Notes: generated from the letters alone by a model not told the origin. Numbered from the stretch's first letter, positions 1 to 13,137 are shown. The stretch is 64,000 nt of DNA from Ichthyophthirius multifiliis (GCF_000220395.1 NW_004086326.1:1-64000); one strand, 5' to 3'. Numbers and translations: made by a program.

Positions 1-1837
1 TATTTGTTAATATTATAAATATAATATATAGTAATTAATTATACATATAATTGATTTTTTAAAAGTCAAAACTATTTTCTTTTGTATTCTATAATACTAT
101 ATTTTAAATATATGCTAATTATATTATATTATCTTAGTATATGACCATAAAAGAAGGTCGCGAAAATTAATATTATGATACTTTCCATATTAAGTTTAGC
201 AAATATTTTAATCATTAATTTATTTTACTTAGTTTTTTAAAAAGAGTTTATACCTCCAACCCCGACCGTTCCCACCAAAAAAAAACCCTTATCTTAAATA
301 AAAAAATATTAAAATTTAGTATTAATTTATTTGTTCATCAGTAATATATTTTATTTCTTAAAAAGATTATATAAAAATGATTAAAAAATAAAAATGTTAA
401 ATTTATATAAAATAAATAAAATTTTATAAATATTTTTAACTAAATTAAAATATAGTTTTTTTAATAACTATTATTTGTTTATATAGTTTTTTTTTATTTT
501 TTCTGTATTTTATATAAATTAACAACAATAACTAAAAGTAAGAAAAAAATATATAATGACCTTTATATTGGAGTTGATTTTTTTTTTTTTAAATACATAA
601 AAATAAAAAAAAATGTTCAAGTAATAATAATAGTTGCAAAAAGCAATAATCTTTTCTAGATTTATTAAAAAAATCTATTTACTTAAAAGTACAAAAATCA
701 ATTTAAAATTTATAATTTGGTTTGTAATAAAATGAATAAAAGAAAAAAATAAATTAAAAATAAAATAAAAAATTCATTGATTAAAGCCTAAAAAAATAAT
801 TATTTAGAATATATTTCTTAATTTAAATTATTTTATGAGAATAGTAGAGTTGTTCTTGTTATATTAATTTTTTTTTGATGAGGGCTGCCTTAATTATTGA
901 GGATTTCTAATATTCGATCTAAAAAAAAAAATATAATCTAAATTTTATTATAAAAACCTCAATTAATTATAATTATTTTAAAAATTAATATATTTATACA
1001 AATCAAAAACTAAAAAAAAAGGAATAATAATTAATTTTATTAAAAAAAATAAAAAATATAAAATAATATTAAATAAAATAATTTACACATTTAGTAAATA
1101 TTAATCGGCTAATAATTTTTATTGAAATAATTAATATAAAATATTTTAAAAATCTAAATAAATATTCAATACTTAACTTTATTAAGTTGCAAACAATGTT
1201 TTTGCTTATGAAATAATTTTAAGTTGCATAAATATTATTTTATTAAATAAAAAACTCTCCATAAATACAAACTGATTATATATTTATTTAGAATTTTATA
1301 ATATCATATAGTTTACTTTAAAATATTTAAAAAACTTAAATTTTATTTATTTAAAACATAAATATAAATAAGCTAAATAAATTATAATTTATGAAAAATA
1401 TAATATAATTAATTTTAAGAAAATTTTATAACGTAATATTAAAACATTGAATATAATATTAAAAAAATAAAATATAATAAAAAAAGAATATTATTTAAAT
1501 TAAAATAAAATTTATTACAACAAAACTACCTGAGAATATATACCGAAAGTAAATAATAAATTTAATAACATTAATATTTTAATAAAAAAAAAAAAAAAAA
1601 TAATAGATTAAATATAAAATGAAAAGTATTTATACAAATAAAAATTTAATTTAAGTAGCATAGCATTTATATATAATATATAATATATAATATATAATAT
1701 ATAATATATAATATATAATATATAATATATAATATATAATTTTAAATATATAATTTATAATAAGTATTGTTTAAATAAAAAACTTATAAATATTATTTTA
1801 ATTCAATTTTATTTAAAATAAACTGTCTTTTATAAAA
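1..1837. other. Non-coding AT-rich region
   Basis: No reading frame resembling a protein was found on either strand with the ciliate code. It holds a short C-rich tract near 247-295, unusual in this composition, and a 7-mer tandem repeat near 1670-1740. Confidence 0.6.
1670..1740. repeat. (TATAATA)n tandem repeat
   Basis: About ten head-to-tail copies of the 7-mer TATAATA lie about 100 bases before the first gene. This is a simple minisatellite and no function is visible. Confidence 0.9.
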
Positions 1838-3018
1838 ATGGATATAAATAAATTAATGCTATGCCCTTATCATGATTCTGAACAAGAACTAACAATGATA
1901 AATGTTAAAGAAGATATTCTAAATAAAAGTCGTATTTTATGTTTATTTTGTGCTTAGGAGTCTGACTATCCTATTTTAATATCTATAATGAGTATATTAA
2001 AGAAGATAAATCTGAATTCTCCAAACTGGCCTCCTTTATAAAAAGATTTAAGGCATATTATATAAAAACTAGAACAAAAAGAAATACATGAAATAATAGA
2101 AGCACATTATAATAAGTTATAAAATACAATTTATGAAAAGATTTAACAATTAAAAAAAGAGATTTAGAAATAGCAAATTAAAACTATTAAAACTTTATTT
2201 AGATAATAAAAATATATAAAGAATATGAAGGTTCAGATGAATTTTTAAAAATAATATAATAAAACTTTTAAAACTATCATTAATTAAATGAATAATTAGA
2301 TGACTTTATAAAAAAAAGATACCAAAAATAAAAAGAATACGAAAAAATATTAACTGACCTAAATAATATTTAAAAACAATATTAAATTACTAAAATATAA
2401 TTTAATGATGAAAATTTTTAAGGAATAAATAACAATTTAAAAAGGTTTATTTTTTTTAAACAAAATACACTTCTTGAAAATATAAAATTTATGAAAAGTT
2501 ATATCTATTAATCATCATAAATGAGTATTTAAGTCTTATTAAATGATGTAATAGAAATTTAAGGTAATAATATTTAGGGACAAATATATAGTGATTTTGT
2601 ACTAAAATCTACTAAAAAATATTAATTTGTTTTCGAATTTAATCAAGTACCAACTAACTATATAATTATTGGTCTTGTTAATGAAAAAGATATTAATTAA
2701 GATTTAGGCTATCCTAATTTTGGAAAGTTTTGTATTGTCTTTGGTCAAGAAAATGATGCTTATTGTTAAAATGTTATTAAAGGATAAAATTTGCAAAAAT
2801 TCTAAATTTAATAAGTTTTAATGGAAGTATGTATTTAAAATAATACTTTGAATTTCTGTGATTATCCAAATATTGTAAACATAAATACTTTATAAAATTA
2901 CAGTTTTGATAATGATTAAAAATACAGATTAGGAATTTAATTTTATTAATAAAATTCTTCAGTTTTAAGGCTTATTTAAGCCTAAGAAGTAGATTAGTTT
3001 TTATCAAAATAAAACTGA
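1838..3018 (+). CDS. Zinc-binding/coiled-coil protein with SPRY-like C-terminus (one frame change)
   Basis: The ATG at 1838 opens MDINKLMLCPYHDSEQ; the first stop in the C-terminal frame is TGA at 3016. The N-terminus has a CPYH..CLFC pair, a likely zinc ribbon or B-box-like knuckle (residues about 9-45). A Lys/Glu/Gln-rich coiled coil follows (for example KQKEYEKILTDLNN). The C-terminal ~130 residues form a compact beta-type domain (YQFVFEFNQVPTNYIIIGLV) that looks SPRY-like. The reading frame moves by one base somewhere around 2130-2230; no GT..AG intron explains this, so a homopolymer error is likely. The N-terminal frame would otherwise stop at TGA 2492. The architecture is common in ciliate gene families, but the function is unknown. 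Confidence 0.6.
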
Positions 3019-3721
3019 AAATTATAAGTATTTGTCCTTAAAAATCATCATTACTTATTAGTCATATTGGCTTAAAAAAAAATTTAATTATAAAATCTAA
3101 AATTTAATTTTTATTTATTTATCAAATTTTTTAATTTTATAATTTTAATTTTATTCATTTATTTATTTTTATAATTAGCAATTTATATTAAAAAATAAAA
3201 ATATTATTAATTTTTTTTTATATATATATTAAATATCTAATAACCTTAATATTAAATATGTTTATGTAATTAGATATCATAAAACTATTAATAGAATATT
3301 TATAAAATAAAAAAATATATGTAATTTAAATAAATAATGTATAAATATACTTTTATTTTTATTGCTTTTCGGACTATATTTTGTTAAATTGATATTAAAC
3401 ATAAAAGCCGATAATGTGAAAATAAATTATTGATTAATGAATATATATGTTAATTAAAAATTTAAAAGGTTAAAGAAGTCTAAAAATTTTAGACAGCTTA
3501 AAAATATCTAGATTAAATCTATGAACTATAATCTTTTTATTTTTAAACTCAAATTTAAAAATAAACAATTTGCATTATTCAAATTTAAATTTATTATTAA
3601 TAATCTAATGATAAATTTTAAATATCTCAAAAGAGTTTTGCTATTTTTACTTTTTTTTATATCAAAAATAATATTAAATAAATAATTTTTTAAAATAATT
3701 TTATTATTACAATATAAAAAA
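3019..3721. other. Intergenic spacer
   Basis: No gene seen. A near-perfect hairpin, GTCTAAAAATTTTAGAC, lies near 3478-3494. The spacer separates the convergent ends of the zinc/coiled-coil gene and the bZIP gene, so it holds both 3' ends. Confidence 0.5.
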
Positions 3722-5046
3722 TCAATAAAATAAAAAACTATTATCGTTATTATTTTAATTTATTTAAAATCTAAATTAATTAATATTATCCTGATCAATA
3801 TAATTGTCTCTATTAAATTAATTATTATTTTAATTTTGATTTATATAGATTTAATTTTCATAAATATTTTTTTTTTCGCATAAATCTTTCCAATAAGAGT
3901 CAGGATAAAACGATTAATTTTCATAATTTTTTCTTTATTTATCTAAATCAATAAGGAGCTTTGCAATATTAATAGGAGGAAAATAATTTCTTAAATCATC
4001 AATAAAATTTTAAGCGAATTCGTTTTAAATTATAATTTATTTTTTCACTTAATCTAGTTAATTTAATATTTTATCGTATAAAGCTTAAGAATTCATTATT
4101 TTTTACTTAATCTAAAATATTTAACCTTCTGTCATTTATATGTTTTAAAACCACGATTAACTATTATTTTTTTATTATTCATTATTTTATGTATTAAATA
4201 TTTCCAAATCTTTTTTAAAAAAAAATCAAACATTATTAAATTATAAAAATAAATACTTTCTTAAGCAATATATAGTAAATATTTCATATGAAATGGCATT
4301 AGTAGTTTTACAATTTCATCGAAAAATGAATATAAGGCTTAATTTCTTGTTTTACCAGATAATCCTAATCTAAGCTTATATATAATAATAAAATTTAAAA
4401 AGTTAATAAACATTATAAAATGTTAAACTCTTAAGGAATCAACTATACAGCTTATTTGTAGATCATCTTTACTTTGAACAGCTTATTCAAGTTTATCAAA
4501 TAGTTGTTTTCTTTCATTTAATAGATTAATCATCTATTTTTTATTTTATTTTAATTTTCTACAAAAAATATTAATTAATACTATTTGCGAATTTTATCCG
4601 TTTTTTTATGAATTTTGTTGGGATTTTAATAACTGATTTGCTTATAATAACTATTCTTATAGTTAGTCGACCTTTTTTTAATATTTTCGAGTATTTTAAT
4701 ATATTTTAAATTACTTTCTTCTCTAATAATTAAATATATAATTTTCTCCTTTTTCTTGTATTTTATGATGAAATTCTACTTTTTTGATTTTTATCTTTAT
4801 TATTGACTTTATATTTAATTATTTTTTATGAAATTTTATATTACCTTCTTCTGTTTAGGTTTTTTATTTTTATAATAAATTATCTGCTTCTAAAATATCA
4901 TCTCTTTTTTTATTAAAATATTTATTACTAAATATTTTTTCAGCATTATAAAAATATGAATTATACTTTGTTATAATGCCCTTTATTTTTTCTTTATAGG
5001 TTGTTGATTTCTATGAAATTTTTGCGATTTTTGTAATTTTTTTCAT
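3722..5046 (-). CDS. bZIP transcription factor
   Basis: Splicing out five short GT..AG introns (4807-4844, 4672-4714, 4534-4581, 4375-4428, 4161-4231) gives one frame of 356 residues from ATG 5046 to TGA 3722. The basic region SRISSQNTRKRRK matches the bZIP pattern N/S-R-x-S-S-x-x-S/T-R-x-R-R-K. It runs directly into a heptad zipper, LEKKVDQLQEQLLQANQLL, so it should dimerise and bind DNA in the nucleus. After the zipper comes a helical region of about 110 residues (ALYSFFDEIVKLLMPFHMKY onward) and then an Asn/Gln-rich tail. Two introns fall inside the zipper-coding region, and the zipper reads correctly only after splicing, which supports the model. Target genes are unknown. Confidence 0.85.
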
Positions 5047-5482
5047 TTTTACTAATTTTATAATAGAATAATTTGTTTTAAAACCAAATTTATAAAACTA
5101 ATAATAAATAATTATAATAATTTTTAAATGTTGTAAAAATTAAAAAATGTTAATATTTTAATTAAATAGCATAGTACTAAAAGCTATTTTTGAAAATTGT
5201 ATTTTATATACATATATATAATGTTTTATATTTTATATAATTTGCAAATTAATTTCTAAATTAATAGAATTATTTTTATTGTATTTAAAGAATAAAATAT
5301 AAACTTTATGTTATTAAAAACAAAAATTAAATGTAATAAAAAAAAAAAATATAGTAAAAAAATTATAAATAAAAATAAAATCTATTATAAACATTTTGTA
5401 TTTTTCTTAAAATTAATTAAAATCAAAAAATAAAATATTATTAATATGCATGTATATATAATTTTTTTTTTTTTCTATTTCT
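5047..5482. other. Intergenic spacer
   Basis: A 436-base AT-rich gap between two minus-strand genes. It should carry the CHMP1 3' end and the bZIP promoter. No motif stands out. Confidence 0.5.
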
Positions 5483-6164
5483 TCATTTTTTTAAATTATT
5501 GTCAATTATTTATTTATTATTCATTTACTAATTATTTAATTCATTATTTTTCAATTCATTAAAGACCATATTATTATCATTAATATTATTAATTTCATTC
5601 ATATTTTCTAGTTTTAATTAATTAAGCATACCATCGATTGCAATATTACCATTAACATCACTATCTTAATTTTTATTCATTACTTCATCCATAATTTTTC
5701 CTATTTCAAATTATTTAAAATATAATTAAATATAAATAAATACCTCCAACTAATATATCATCCATAGCTTTTTCATATTAATCCATATTAGAATATATAG
5801 CTTCTGGAGACATCATATGAGCTTATTAACCTAATAAAGGAGTAATTCTAGAAATTTGTTCTATCATTGCAGTATTGGAAGTATTTGTTTTTATTTACAT
5901 TTATAAAGCATCCATTTTTTAAGACATTCTTTACATATTTTTCATTTCTCTATCTTTTTACATCATATTTTACAAATATAATTTAGCTCCTTCTTCATTA
6001 TTTTTTTTTATTGCTTGTTAAGCTTTTAAATATTATTATTATTTCTCTTTTTCAGCTTTTTTAGCATCACGTTCAAAACTCTTTGCAGCTAATTTCATAT
6101 CGATTAGTATCTCTTGAGTTGTAGGTGGTGGTGGTGCTTATTATTTGTCTTATTATCCTCCCAT
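5483..6164 (-). CDS. CHMP1: Charged multivesicular body protein 1 (ESCRT-III, Vps46/Did2 type)
   Basis: ATG 6164 to TGA 5483 with one 43-nt intron (5701-5743) gives 212 residues. After a short Gln/Pro leader, the basic helix IDMKLAAKSFERDAKKAEKE and the following KAQQAIKKNNEEGAKLYLQN are typical of Snf7-family CHMP1 proteins. The region ending MDQYEKAMDDILVGGKIMDE matches the CHMP1/Did2 helix-4 segment. The family polymerises on endosomal membranes, regulates Vps4 and helps form multivesicular bodies and complete abscission. The Asn-rich C-terminus lacks an obvious classical MIM1 motif, so Vps4 recruitment cannot be judged by eye. The start is the first ATG, and the frame is TA-rich and non-coding upstream. 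Confidence 0.9.
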
Positions 6165-6714
6165 TATATATATTTAATATATATGTTTTATTTTTATTAA
6201 TAATATAATTTTTATAATAATATATATATTATATTTAAGATTAAAGCATATAAATAAATTATAGAAACCTTTTTCTTAATTTATTTATCATTTGAATATA
6301 TTATTAATTTAGCTTTTAAGAATTAACAAGATTTTATTAATTTGAAAATATAATTATAATTTATTATAATGACGATAAGAAAAAAATAATAAAAATACTA
6401 TTATATAAATTTAAAATTATTAATATATATATATATATATAATCTGAAAATTATTAATTATATGAAGTATTTTATATATACATATATTGATTTTTTATTA
6501 AATATATATTATTATTTTTTATAAACATAAATATAATAAAAAAAAATATTATTTAAAATTTAAAAAATAATAAAAGCAAATATTTATACATTAAACTTTG
6601 TAATAATATTAATTATATTTTTAGTTAAAAAAAAAATTGTAATTAGTTAAACTTGAAATAAAAACAATATTTATAAAAAAATAATATTTAAATATAACTA
6701 TATTTCTTTATTCA
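6165..6714. other. Intergenic spacer
   Basis: About 550 bases of AT-rich sequence with a short (TA)n run near 6422-6441. No gene or RNA signal was recognised. Confidence 0.5.
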
Positions 6715-8314
6715 TCATTATTATGCGCATTATAGATTTTAAGTATGTCCTCTTCTATCATGTCTATCATTTTCACTATCATCCTATTCTTAATTTTCTT
6801 TATAAAAAAAAAATTATCATAAAATTTATAAGTAAATTATTACTTCCTCCTTTTGGATTAGGATTTAAATCAGAAACTTAATAATTTTACATATACTCTA
6901 ATTTTTTGCCTTTCTCGATATTCTCTTATTTTTTGTTTCCAGTTAAAACTTACTTTAATTAATTAACCATATCAGGTTTGAATTCTTTAGTTTTAGGAAA
7001 TTCAACCTATTTATTATATAAAAAAAAATATTAAAATAAAATTCAAAAAAATAATTATTTACTTTAAATCTAATATATAAATTTCCATATGAAAAAGCAT
7101 CTTTGAAAAACGGCATTCCTTTACCTTTTATAGTTCTAATTTATCCATTAGTAATATAATATCCTGGAGGTGAAGCAATCTTAAGTTTACTACCATCCAA
7201 ATGCTCAATTTCAATAAAAAATCCGCTTAGAGCTTCTAATAGTGTAATAGATTTGTTTATATATAGATCGGCGCCTACTCTTTCAAATAATTTATGTTTT
7301 TTAATAACAATTTTCACATATAAATCACCAGCTTAAATTCCAGGCTTCACAAAAAAATATAAAAAAAATAAAAAAAAATTAGTACTGCTTCATCAGCTTC
7401 TCCAACAAATTTATAAGAGTATTCATGAGGAACACCAGGTTCAACAGGGACCTCTAATTCTTTTAAATTTTCAACTATTTTTTAACCTTTGCAAGTTTTA
7501 CATTAATCTTCTTCTTTCATAGTAGTTCCTTTTCCTTCACATTCGTCACAATATTATTAAGTTTAAGAATAAGTATTAGGTCCTAATCTTACCATTTTAA
7601 TAACAATTTTTTATCCTTTACATTTTATGCATGTTTTTGCATTTACACCTCCTTTTCCTTCACATTTTTCACAAGTTCTTAATCTTTTAAATGATGTTTT
7701 TAAGTATTTACCTTTATATACATCATCTAATGTCAATTCTACAGTATGTTCTTTTGTTTTTGCTTTCCTTTGTGCTTAAGCTCTGCTTCCGCCACCTCCA
7801 AATAAATTACTTAAAAGATCAAAAGGATTATTTGCTTAACTACCTCCTCCTTCTTTCAAACCTTCCAAACCATATTTATCGTAAACATCTCTTTTTTCCG
7901 GATTTGTTAATATTTCGTAAGCTTCGTTTAGTTTTTTGAACTTTTTTTTATTATTTTGGATTTTTTTTTTTATTATATTAGGTTTTTTTATTTAATTATT
8001 TTTTATTACTTTTTCAGGATCACCACCTTTGTCGGGATGACGATAATCTCCTTTTATACAAGATTTTTTGAATTATTTTCTTATTTCATTAATATCTGCC
8101 TTCTTATCTATTCCAATAATATTATAAAGTTCTTGAGTATCAACACTTTTCTGTTCTTAATTATTTTAACTATCTTCTAAATTTATTTATTTTATATTTA
8201 ATTTAAATATTTGTATTTATTTATTATACCTTAATCAAATTAATCATTATCATAGCTTCCTCTACTTCCACCACCAAATCCAAAATTAAATCCTCCGAAT
8301 CCACTTGAAAACAT
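6715..8314 (-). CDS. DNAJA: Type I DnaJ/Hsp40 co-chaperone, probably farnesylated
   Basis: Five introns (8177-8229, 7941-8009, 7345-7385, 7007-7062, 6789-6843) are removed to give 441 residues. A Gly/Phe-rich leader ([17 protein letters not shown]) precedes the J domain with its HPD motif (YRHPDKGGD). Next come a Gly-rich linker and four CxxCxGxG-type zinc repeats ([32 protein letters not shown]). Two beta-rich substrate-binding domains follow. The protein ends in CAQQ, a CaaX box like CASQ of yeast Ydj1, so membrane anchoring by farnesylation is likely. Its role is to deliver clients to Hsp70 and stimulate its ATPase. The final intron boundary was chosen because only that splice yields the CAQQ end followed by TGA. 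A Gly-rich stretch before the J domain is unusual for type I proteins. Confidence 0.95.
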
Positions 8315-9589
8315 TATTTTTACTTTATTTATAAAATTTGTTTTTTTTTAAAATAAAAATTATTATTATTATTTTATATTTTTAAATATATATTCTTATT
8401 CTTTTTATATTTTTATATTTTTTTCTTTTAATCTCTATTTTTTTAAAAATAGACGTATACAAAATTATTCTAATAATTTAAATTTAAAATTATCTTATAT
8501 AAAATATATAAGAACATTTAAATTAAAAGATAAACATTGAATACTTAGTTTTGCAAAACCTAAAATTACTTTATTAATTTTAATAATAAAAATAATTATT
8601 GGTTTCAAAAATTATTTTTAATGTAAGAATTTTTTTTTTAATTATTATTTATACAAAATAAGTTCTTTTTTTTTTCATAAAAGGAATTTAATTAATTATT
8701 AGATTTTTTTTTATTGTTTAAAAATTATTCTTATTATCCAAAAATTCTTATATCTCCACATTAAAAAATTTACTGCAAATTTTATTCTAATTGAAATATT
8801 AAAATTTAATACTAATGTTATATTTATAACGAGTAAATAAAGTTTCATATAAAAAAACTATATTAAGAAAATATTTTTAATTTAAATAAATAATATAAAT
8901 TTATTAATTATTTTATTTTTTAAATATTTTTTTTTATTATTTCTATTAATTAACAAATAATTTAATTATATTTTTTTAAATAAAAAAATTTTTTAAAATA
9001 TCTAATGAATTTATATTATAACAAAAGAAATTTATACTTATAATTACATAATCTGACATTGAATATTAAACTCATTTATTTATAATTAAAAAAATATTAT
9101 TTAAATATTTATAATTAAATAAAATAATTGTATTTTAACATAAATTTATATATTTGATAAAAATTTAAATATTAGGAGTTTATCTAATTATTATTTAAAT
9201 ATTTTATTTTAAAATAAGATATTCGAGGTTTTTTTAAAAAATCAAACTTAAAAACAAAAGTAAAAGTAAAAAATAAAATTAACTAAAAAGAGATAAATAA
9301 ATATAAAATAATTTATATTCCCAATGCAATAAACTTAATATATTATTATTTAATAAAAGCAATAAAAATAATTTACTTATAAAAAGTTATTAAATAAAAA
9401 TATTTGGTGAAGATTTAGTATTTAAACTAGTTATAAAAATATAACAAAACTAAAGATAAAAAATTGATAATTATTTAATTTAACAAATTAAAAATAATTA
9501 TTTAAAATAATTAAAATTTTATTATATACTCTAAAAGCCCTAATAAATATATTTAATTAAGATGAATAAAAGTTAATACTCCTAATTAA

Positions 9590-9650
<61 letters not shown>

Positions 9651-10673
9651 ATTTACTTTTTTAGTATTTAGATTTAATATTAATAAAAAATTATTATTAA
9701 AATCTTTATTTATTATATTAAATATTTGTATTTTTATGATTTTTTTTTTTTAATAAAATTAAATAATTAATTATTATTATTAGAGTCTCCAGTGTGTGTC
9801 CCATTTAAACAATACTGTAATTAAATATATTGATTAAATCCCTTGTATTAGTTAGGTTCTTGAGGCTATAAATAAAATAAGGGTAACAATAAAATACTAA
9901 TTTTATGTGGTATATTACTTTTTATCTTTGTGTATTAAATTTATATATTATTTCTAACATCTAAAGGATTGACATGAACAAAAAAATATGAAGATAATAA
10001 GTTATAATGTAAAATATAAACCATCAATATTTCCCCCCTGCTTCTCTGAAAAAATACTCAAGGTTGAACGTTTTTAAACGAGATGTCTCTCAAAGTCAAA
10101 ATATTTTTAAAAACCTTTTTTTATAAAAGAGATACCAAAGTTGTAATAATTTTGAAAAATAAAATTAGATAGGATGAGTAATTTTTATTAAAATTGAAGG
10201 GTTTCAAACTAGTGCTAAAATCCTTAATGCTTTTTAGGTAATTTATTAGGAAATAATTTAATAGATTTATATAGTTATTAAAATTAGCAATTAAAATGTT
10301 TGTAATAATTTTATTACATATATAATAATCTTTCTAAATATATATTCATATATTTTTTTATAATTATTTTTATTATTTGTTATTATTTTTTTTTTTTAAA
10401 AAAAAAAAATCAATGAATGTATAAAAAATTGGATAATTCCCTTTACTTCGATGTGTTTATAAAAAAAAAAATACAAATAAAATAAAATAATATTTATATA
10501 CAAGTAATATAAATATTCTTATCAAGAAATATTATTATTTTATAATTAATTAAAACATATAAATATATATATAACTTCTTAAAAAAATAAAATATGTAAA
10601 TATTATTTTTAATAATATATTATTAAATAAATTTATATATACATAAATATATATTTTTTTGCATTTTATTTTC
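8315..10673. other. Long intergenic region with a GC-richer island
   Basis: No coding frame was recognised. Most of it is AT-only spacer with a (TA)n tract at about 9594-9641. The block at about 9780-10140 is distinctly more complex, with runs such as GAGTCTCCAGTGTGTGTCCC and TTTCCCCCCTGCTTCTCTGA. It could be a non-coding RNA or an old insertion. Confidence 0.5.
9594..9641. repeat. (TA)n microsatellite
   Basis: An uninterrupted TA dinucleotide tract of about 48 bases in spacer DNA. Confidence 0.95.
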
Positions 10674-11518
10674 TCATTTTTTCATTCTAAACTAATCATC
10701 TAAATATTATTTAAAATTAAATATTCCATTCTCATCAGCTTCTTATTATAAATCATTAAATATTTCATCTATTTTAGTCATGGCTTTCTTAATTTTTATG
10801 TATAAAATATATTTATATATAAAAATTAAATAAAATATATTATTTATAAAAAAACTATATTCATATATAATAATTATTTAATATATACATCAATTTCTTT
10901 TTAATCTGTTGTATTTTTAACACCGGTATATTATTTCTCATAGGTAAATATCATTTTTTTAAGTCTATCCATTGAAATATTATCACTAACTTTATCTGGA
11001 GTTAGTATTTTAAATGCATTCATGAGTTATTTTTTTTCTTTTTCTAAATCGTTTTCTATTTACTTTTCTGTTAAGTCATCATCTGGAATAAAAACTCTTA
11101 GTAAGTCTTTATATGTAAATTAATTTTCTTATTATTAATCTTTATGCTTATTATCTACATGTTTTCCTCTTTTTATTTATTCTTATTTTTTAATTAATGC
11201 TAATTCATTTAATGCGTTTATTTCTTCCTTTTTATTTATTTATTTAGATTAAATTAAATCAATTATTAATCAATGAATAAATTTAAAAAATTATTTATTT
11301 ATTTTTTTATAGATATATTTTATTTTATATTATTTATATCATACTTTTGTAGCATCTAAATCTAAGAATTTAAAAAACTCTGATATTTATTGTTTAGAAT
11401 CTATTTCTACATCATAATAATCATCATCTTCATCTTTGACACCGTTTTCTAATTTATTTCTTTTTTTAATCCAACCGAAAATACCCTCAATTTCTCTAAA
11501 AATTTTTTTATCAGCCAT
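10674..11518 (-). CDS. Small acidic EF-hand-like protein, unknown function
   Basis: ATG 11518 to TGA 10674 with introns 11228-11344 and 10788-10888 gives 208 residues, MADKKIFREIEGIFGWIKKR onward. Acidic segments (KDEDDDYYDVEID, FIPDDDLTEKQIEN) alternate with helices. The C-terminal part IDEIFNDLQQEADENGIFNF resembles a degenerate EF-hand helix-loop-helix, with DENG in the loop position. No loop shows the full canonical Asp/Glu ligand set, so calcium binding is uncertain. A calmodulin/centrin-like or dynein-associated adaptor role is possible but not shown. At 117 and 101 nt its introns are among the longest in the window. Confidence 0.7.
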
Positions 11519-11902
11519 TTTATTATACTTTTTTTTGAATAGTTTTTTATAAAATTATAATTATATAATTTAATATTAATTTAATTTTAATTATTAAATA
11601 AATATTTTTAATATAATATAAATAATAAAACTTTAATTTAATTAAGAAATCATATACATAAAACTTTTTTTATTTCAAAATTAAAACTATTGCTTTAATG
11701 TTTGCGAAAAAATATATTTTATAAAAAATAAATTAAAAATACTTATATATTATAAAATAAATTATTTTTAATAAAAAGAATATTTTTTAAAAATGATATC
11801 TTATAAATTTTGTTTTTATAATTATTTATTCAAATTTCGAATAATTTTTTTTTCTAAAATAAAAAATATTAAAATAAAAAATATAATCTTGTAATAAATT
11901 AA
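11519..11902. other. Divergent promoter region
   Basis: These 384 bases lie between the minus-strand EF-hand-like gene and the plus-strand LYR gene, so they should hold both promoters. No specific element is visible in the AT background. Confidence 0.5.
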
Positions 11903-12148
11903 ATGCACAAACACAAAAGCTTAAGATATTTTATTTAAAAAACAAAAATAAGATTGCTTTATAGAGATTTTATGAAATTAGCTTATTAATAAAGGGATAT
12001 AGAATTAAGAAAGGATTTAGTAAAGTAAGTTAAAAATGAATTTGAATAATAAAGTAATGTAGAAAATGAAGATAGAGTAGAATATTTAATTGCTATAGGA
12101 AGAAAATAATTACCTTAATTAAAATAATTTATTACTTTTACAAACTGA
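11903..12148 (+). CDS. LYR-motif protein (mitochondrial complex assembly type)
   Basis: An intronless frame of 81 residues. After a basic start (MHKHKSLRYFIQKTK) comes the signature IRLLYRDFMKLAYQ, the LYR tripeptide in its usual helix, followed by an RDIELRKDLVKQVKNEFEQQ helix and a second helix ending GRKQLPQLKQF. Complex1_LYR proteins are small, enter mitochondria and bind acyl carrier protein and the iron-sulfur transfer machinery while assembling respiratory complexes. Which of the LYRM/SDHAF/complex I subunit types this is cannot be settled from the sequence alone. Two in-frame TAA codons are read as Gln in the core helices, so the ciliate code is required. Confidence 0.85.
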
Positions 12149-13137
12149 ATCAATTAATTTATTTTTAATGATTTTTAATTTTAAAATGAAAATATATAAA
12201 ACAAAAATATAAAATGTTTATAACATTTTTCAAAAAAATAAAAAAAATAATAATAATATTTGTATCTTAATTTATTAAAACCTTTTTAATAGATTTATTT
12301 ATAAATGGATAATTCTTAATTATTGATACTATAATATTTTTTTATTTATAAATTTGTTATTAGTTTGTTAAAAATATTATTTAATAAATTTTTATTTAGA
12401 AATAATTTTTTCTTTTTATGATTTGTAAATTTAAAAAAATTTATAAATGAAGTTCGTTCCACCACTAAATTAAATAAAAAATACTATATAAGTATTAAAT
12501 ATTTTTTTATTTTTTTGTTTATATACAAATAATTTGGAAGTCTTATTTATAATAACTACTTCACATATTTAAATATGTTTTATGATTATAGAATAAATAA
12601 AAAAAACATTACTTTACGATTTTCTACTTAATAGAATTATTATTTGTTTCCATTGACCTTGGTACAAAAAAGGCTTTTTAATTTCCTAAAAAAATAGGTT
12701 TATGATGGTTGGTATTATGATATATTATTTGTTCTGGTGTTTTTTTCATTTTTTTTATTTTTTTTTAAAAAAAAACTTGCTTTTCTCTTGTTGTATTTGA
12801 TTGAGTTTTTAAAAAAAAATTAAAAAAATATCAGAACATTTAGAACATTTGATTCGAATTATAACATGTGTGATCAAACACTATATAAAAACTAAAAATA
12901 TTTCCTTTTTTTTATTTTTATTTTTTCATAAACACACAATTATAAATTTTCATTCACAAAAAATATATTAAGAGGATAATATAAAAAACATTCATAAAAT
13001 ATCTTTTTTATAGTAAACGATAATAAATTTATAATATTTATTAAAAATACAAAATAAATTAAGTAAAGCAAAATTAAAATAAGTATACTAAATAAATACA
13101 TTAAAATATATATAAGTATATTAAATAAATAAAAATT
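12149..13137. other. Intergenic spacer
   Basis: Convergent 3' ends flank this ~1 kb. No gene was found. The part around 12640-12890 has slightly higher complexity but no recognisable frame. Confidence 0.5.

Noticed and set aside
251-262. CCAACCCC as a telomerase RNA template or telomere
   Set aside because: Only one unit, followed by GACC rather than AA; no surrounding telomerase RNA features and no tandem C4A2.
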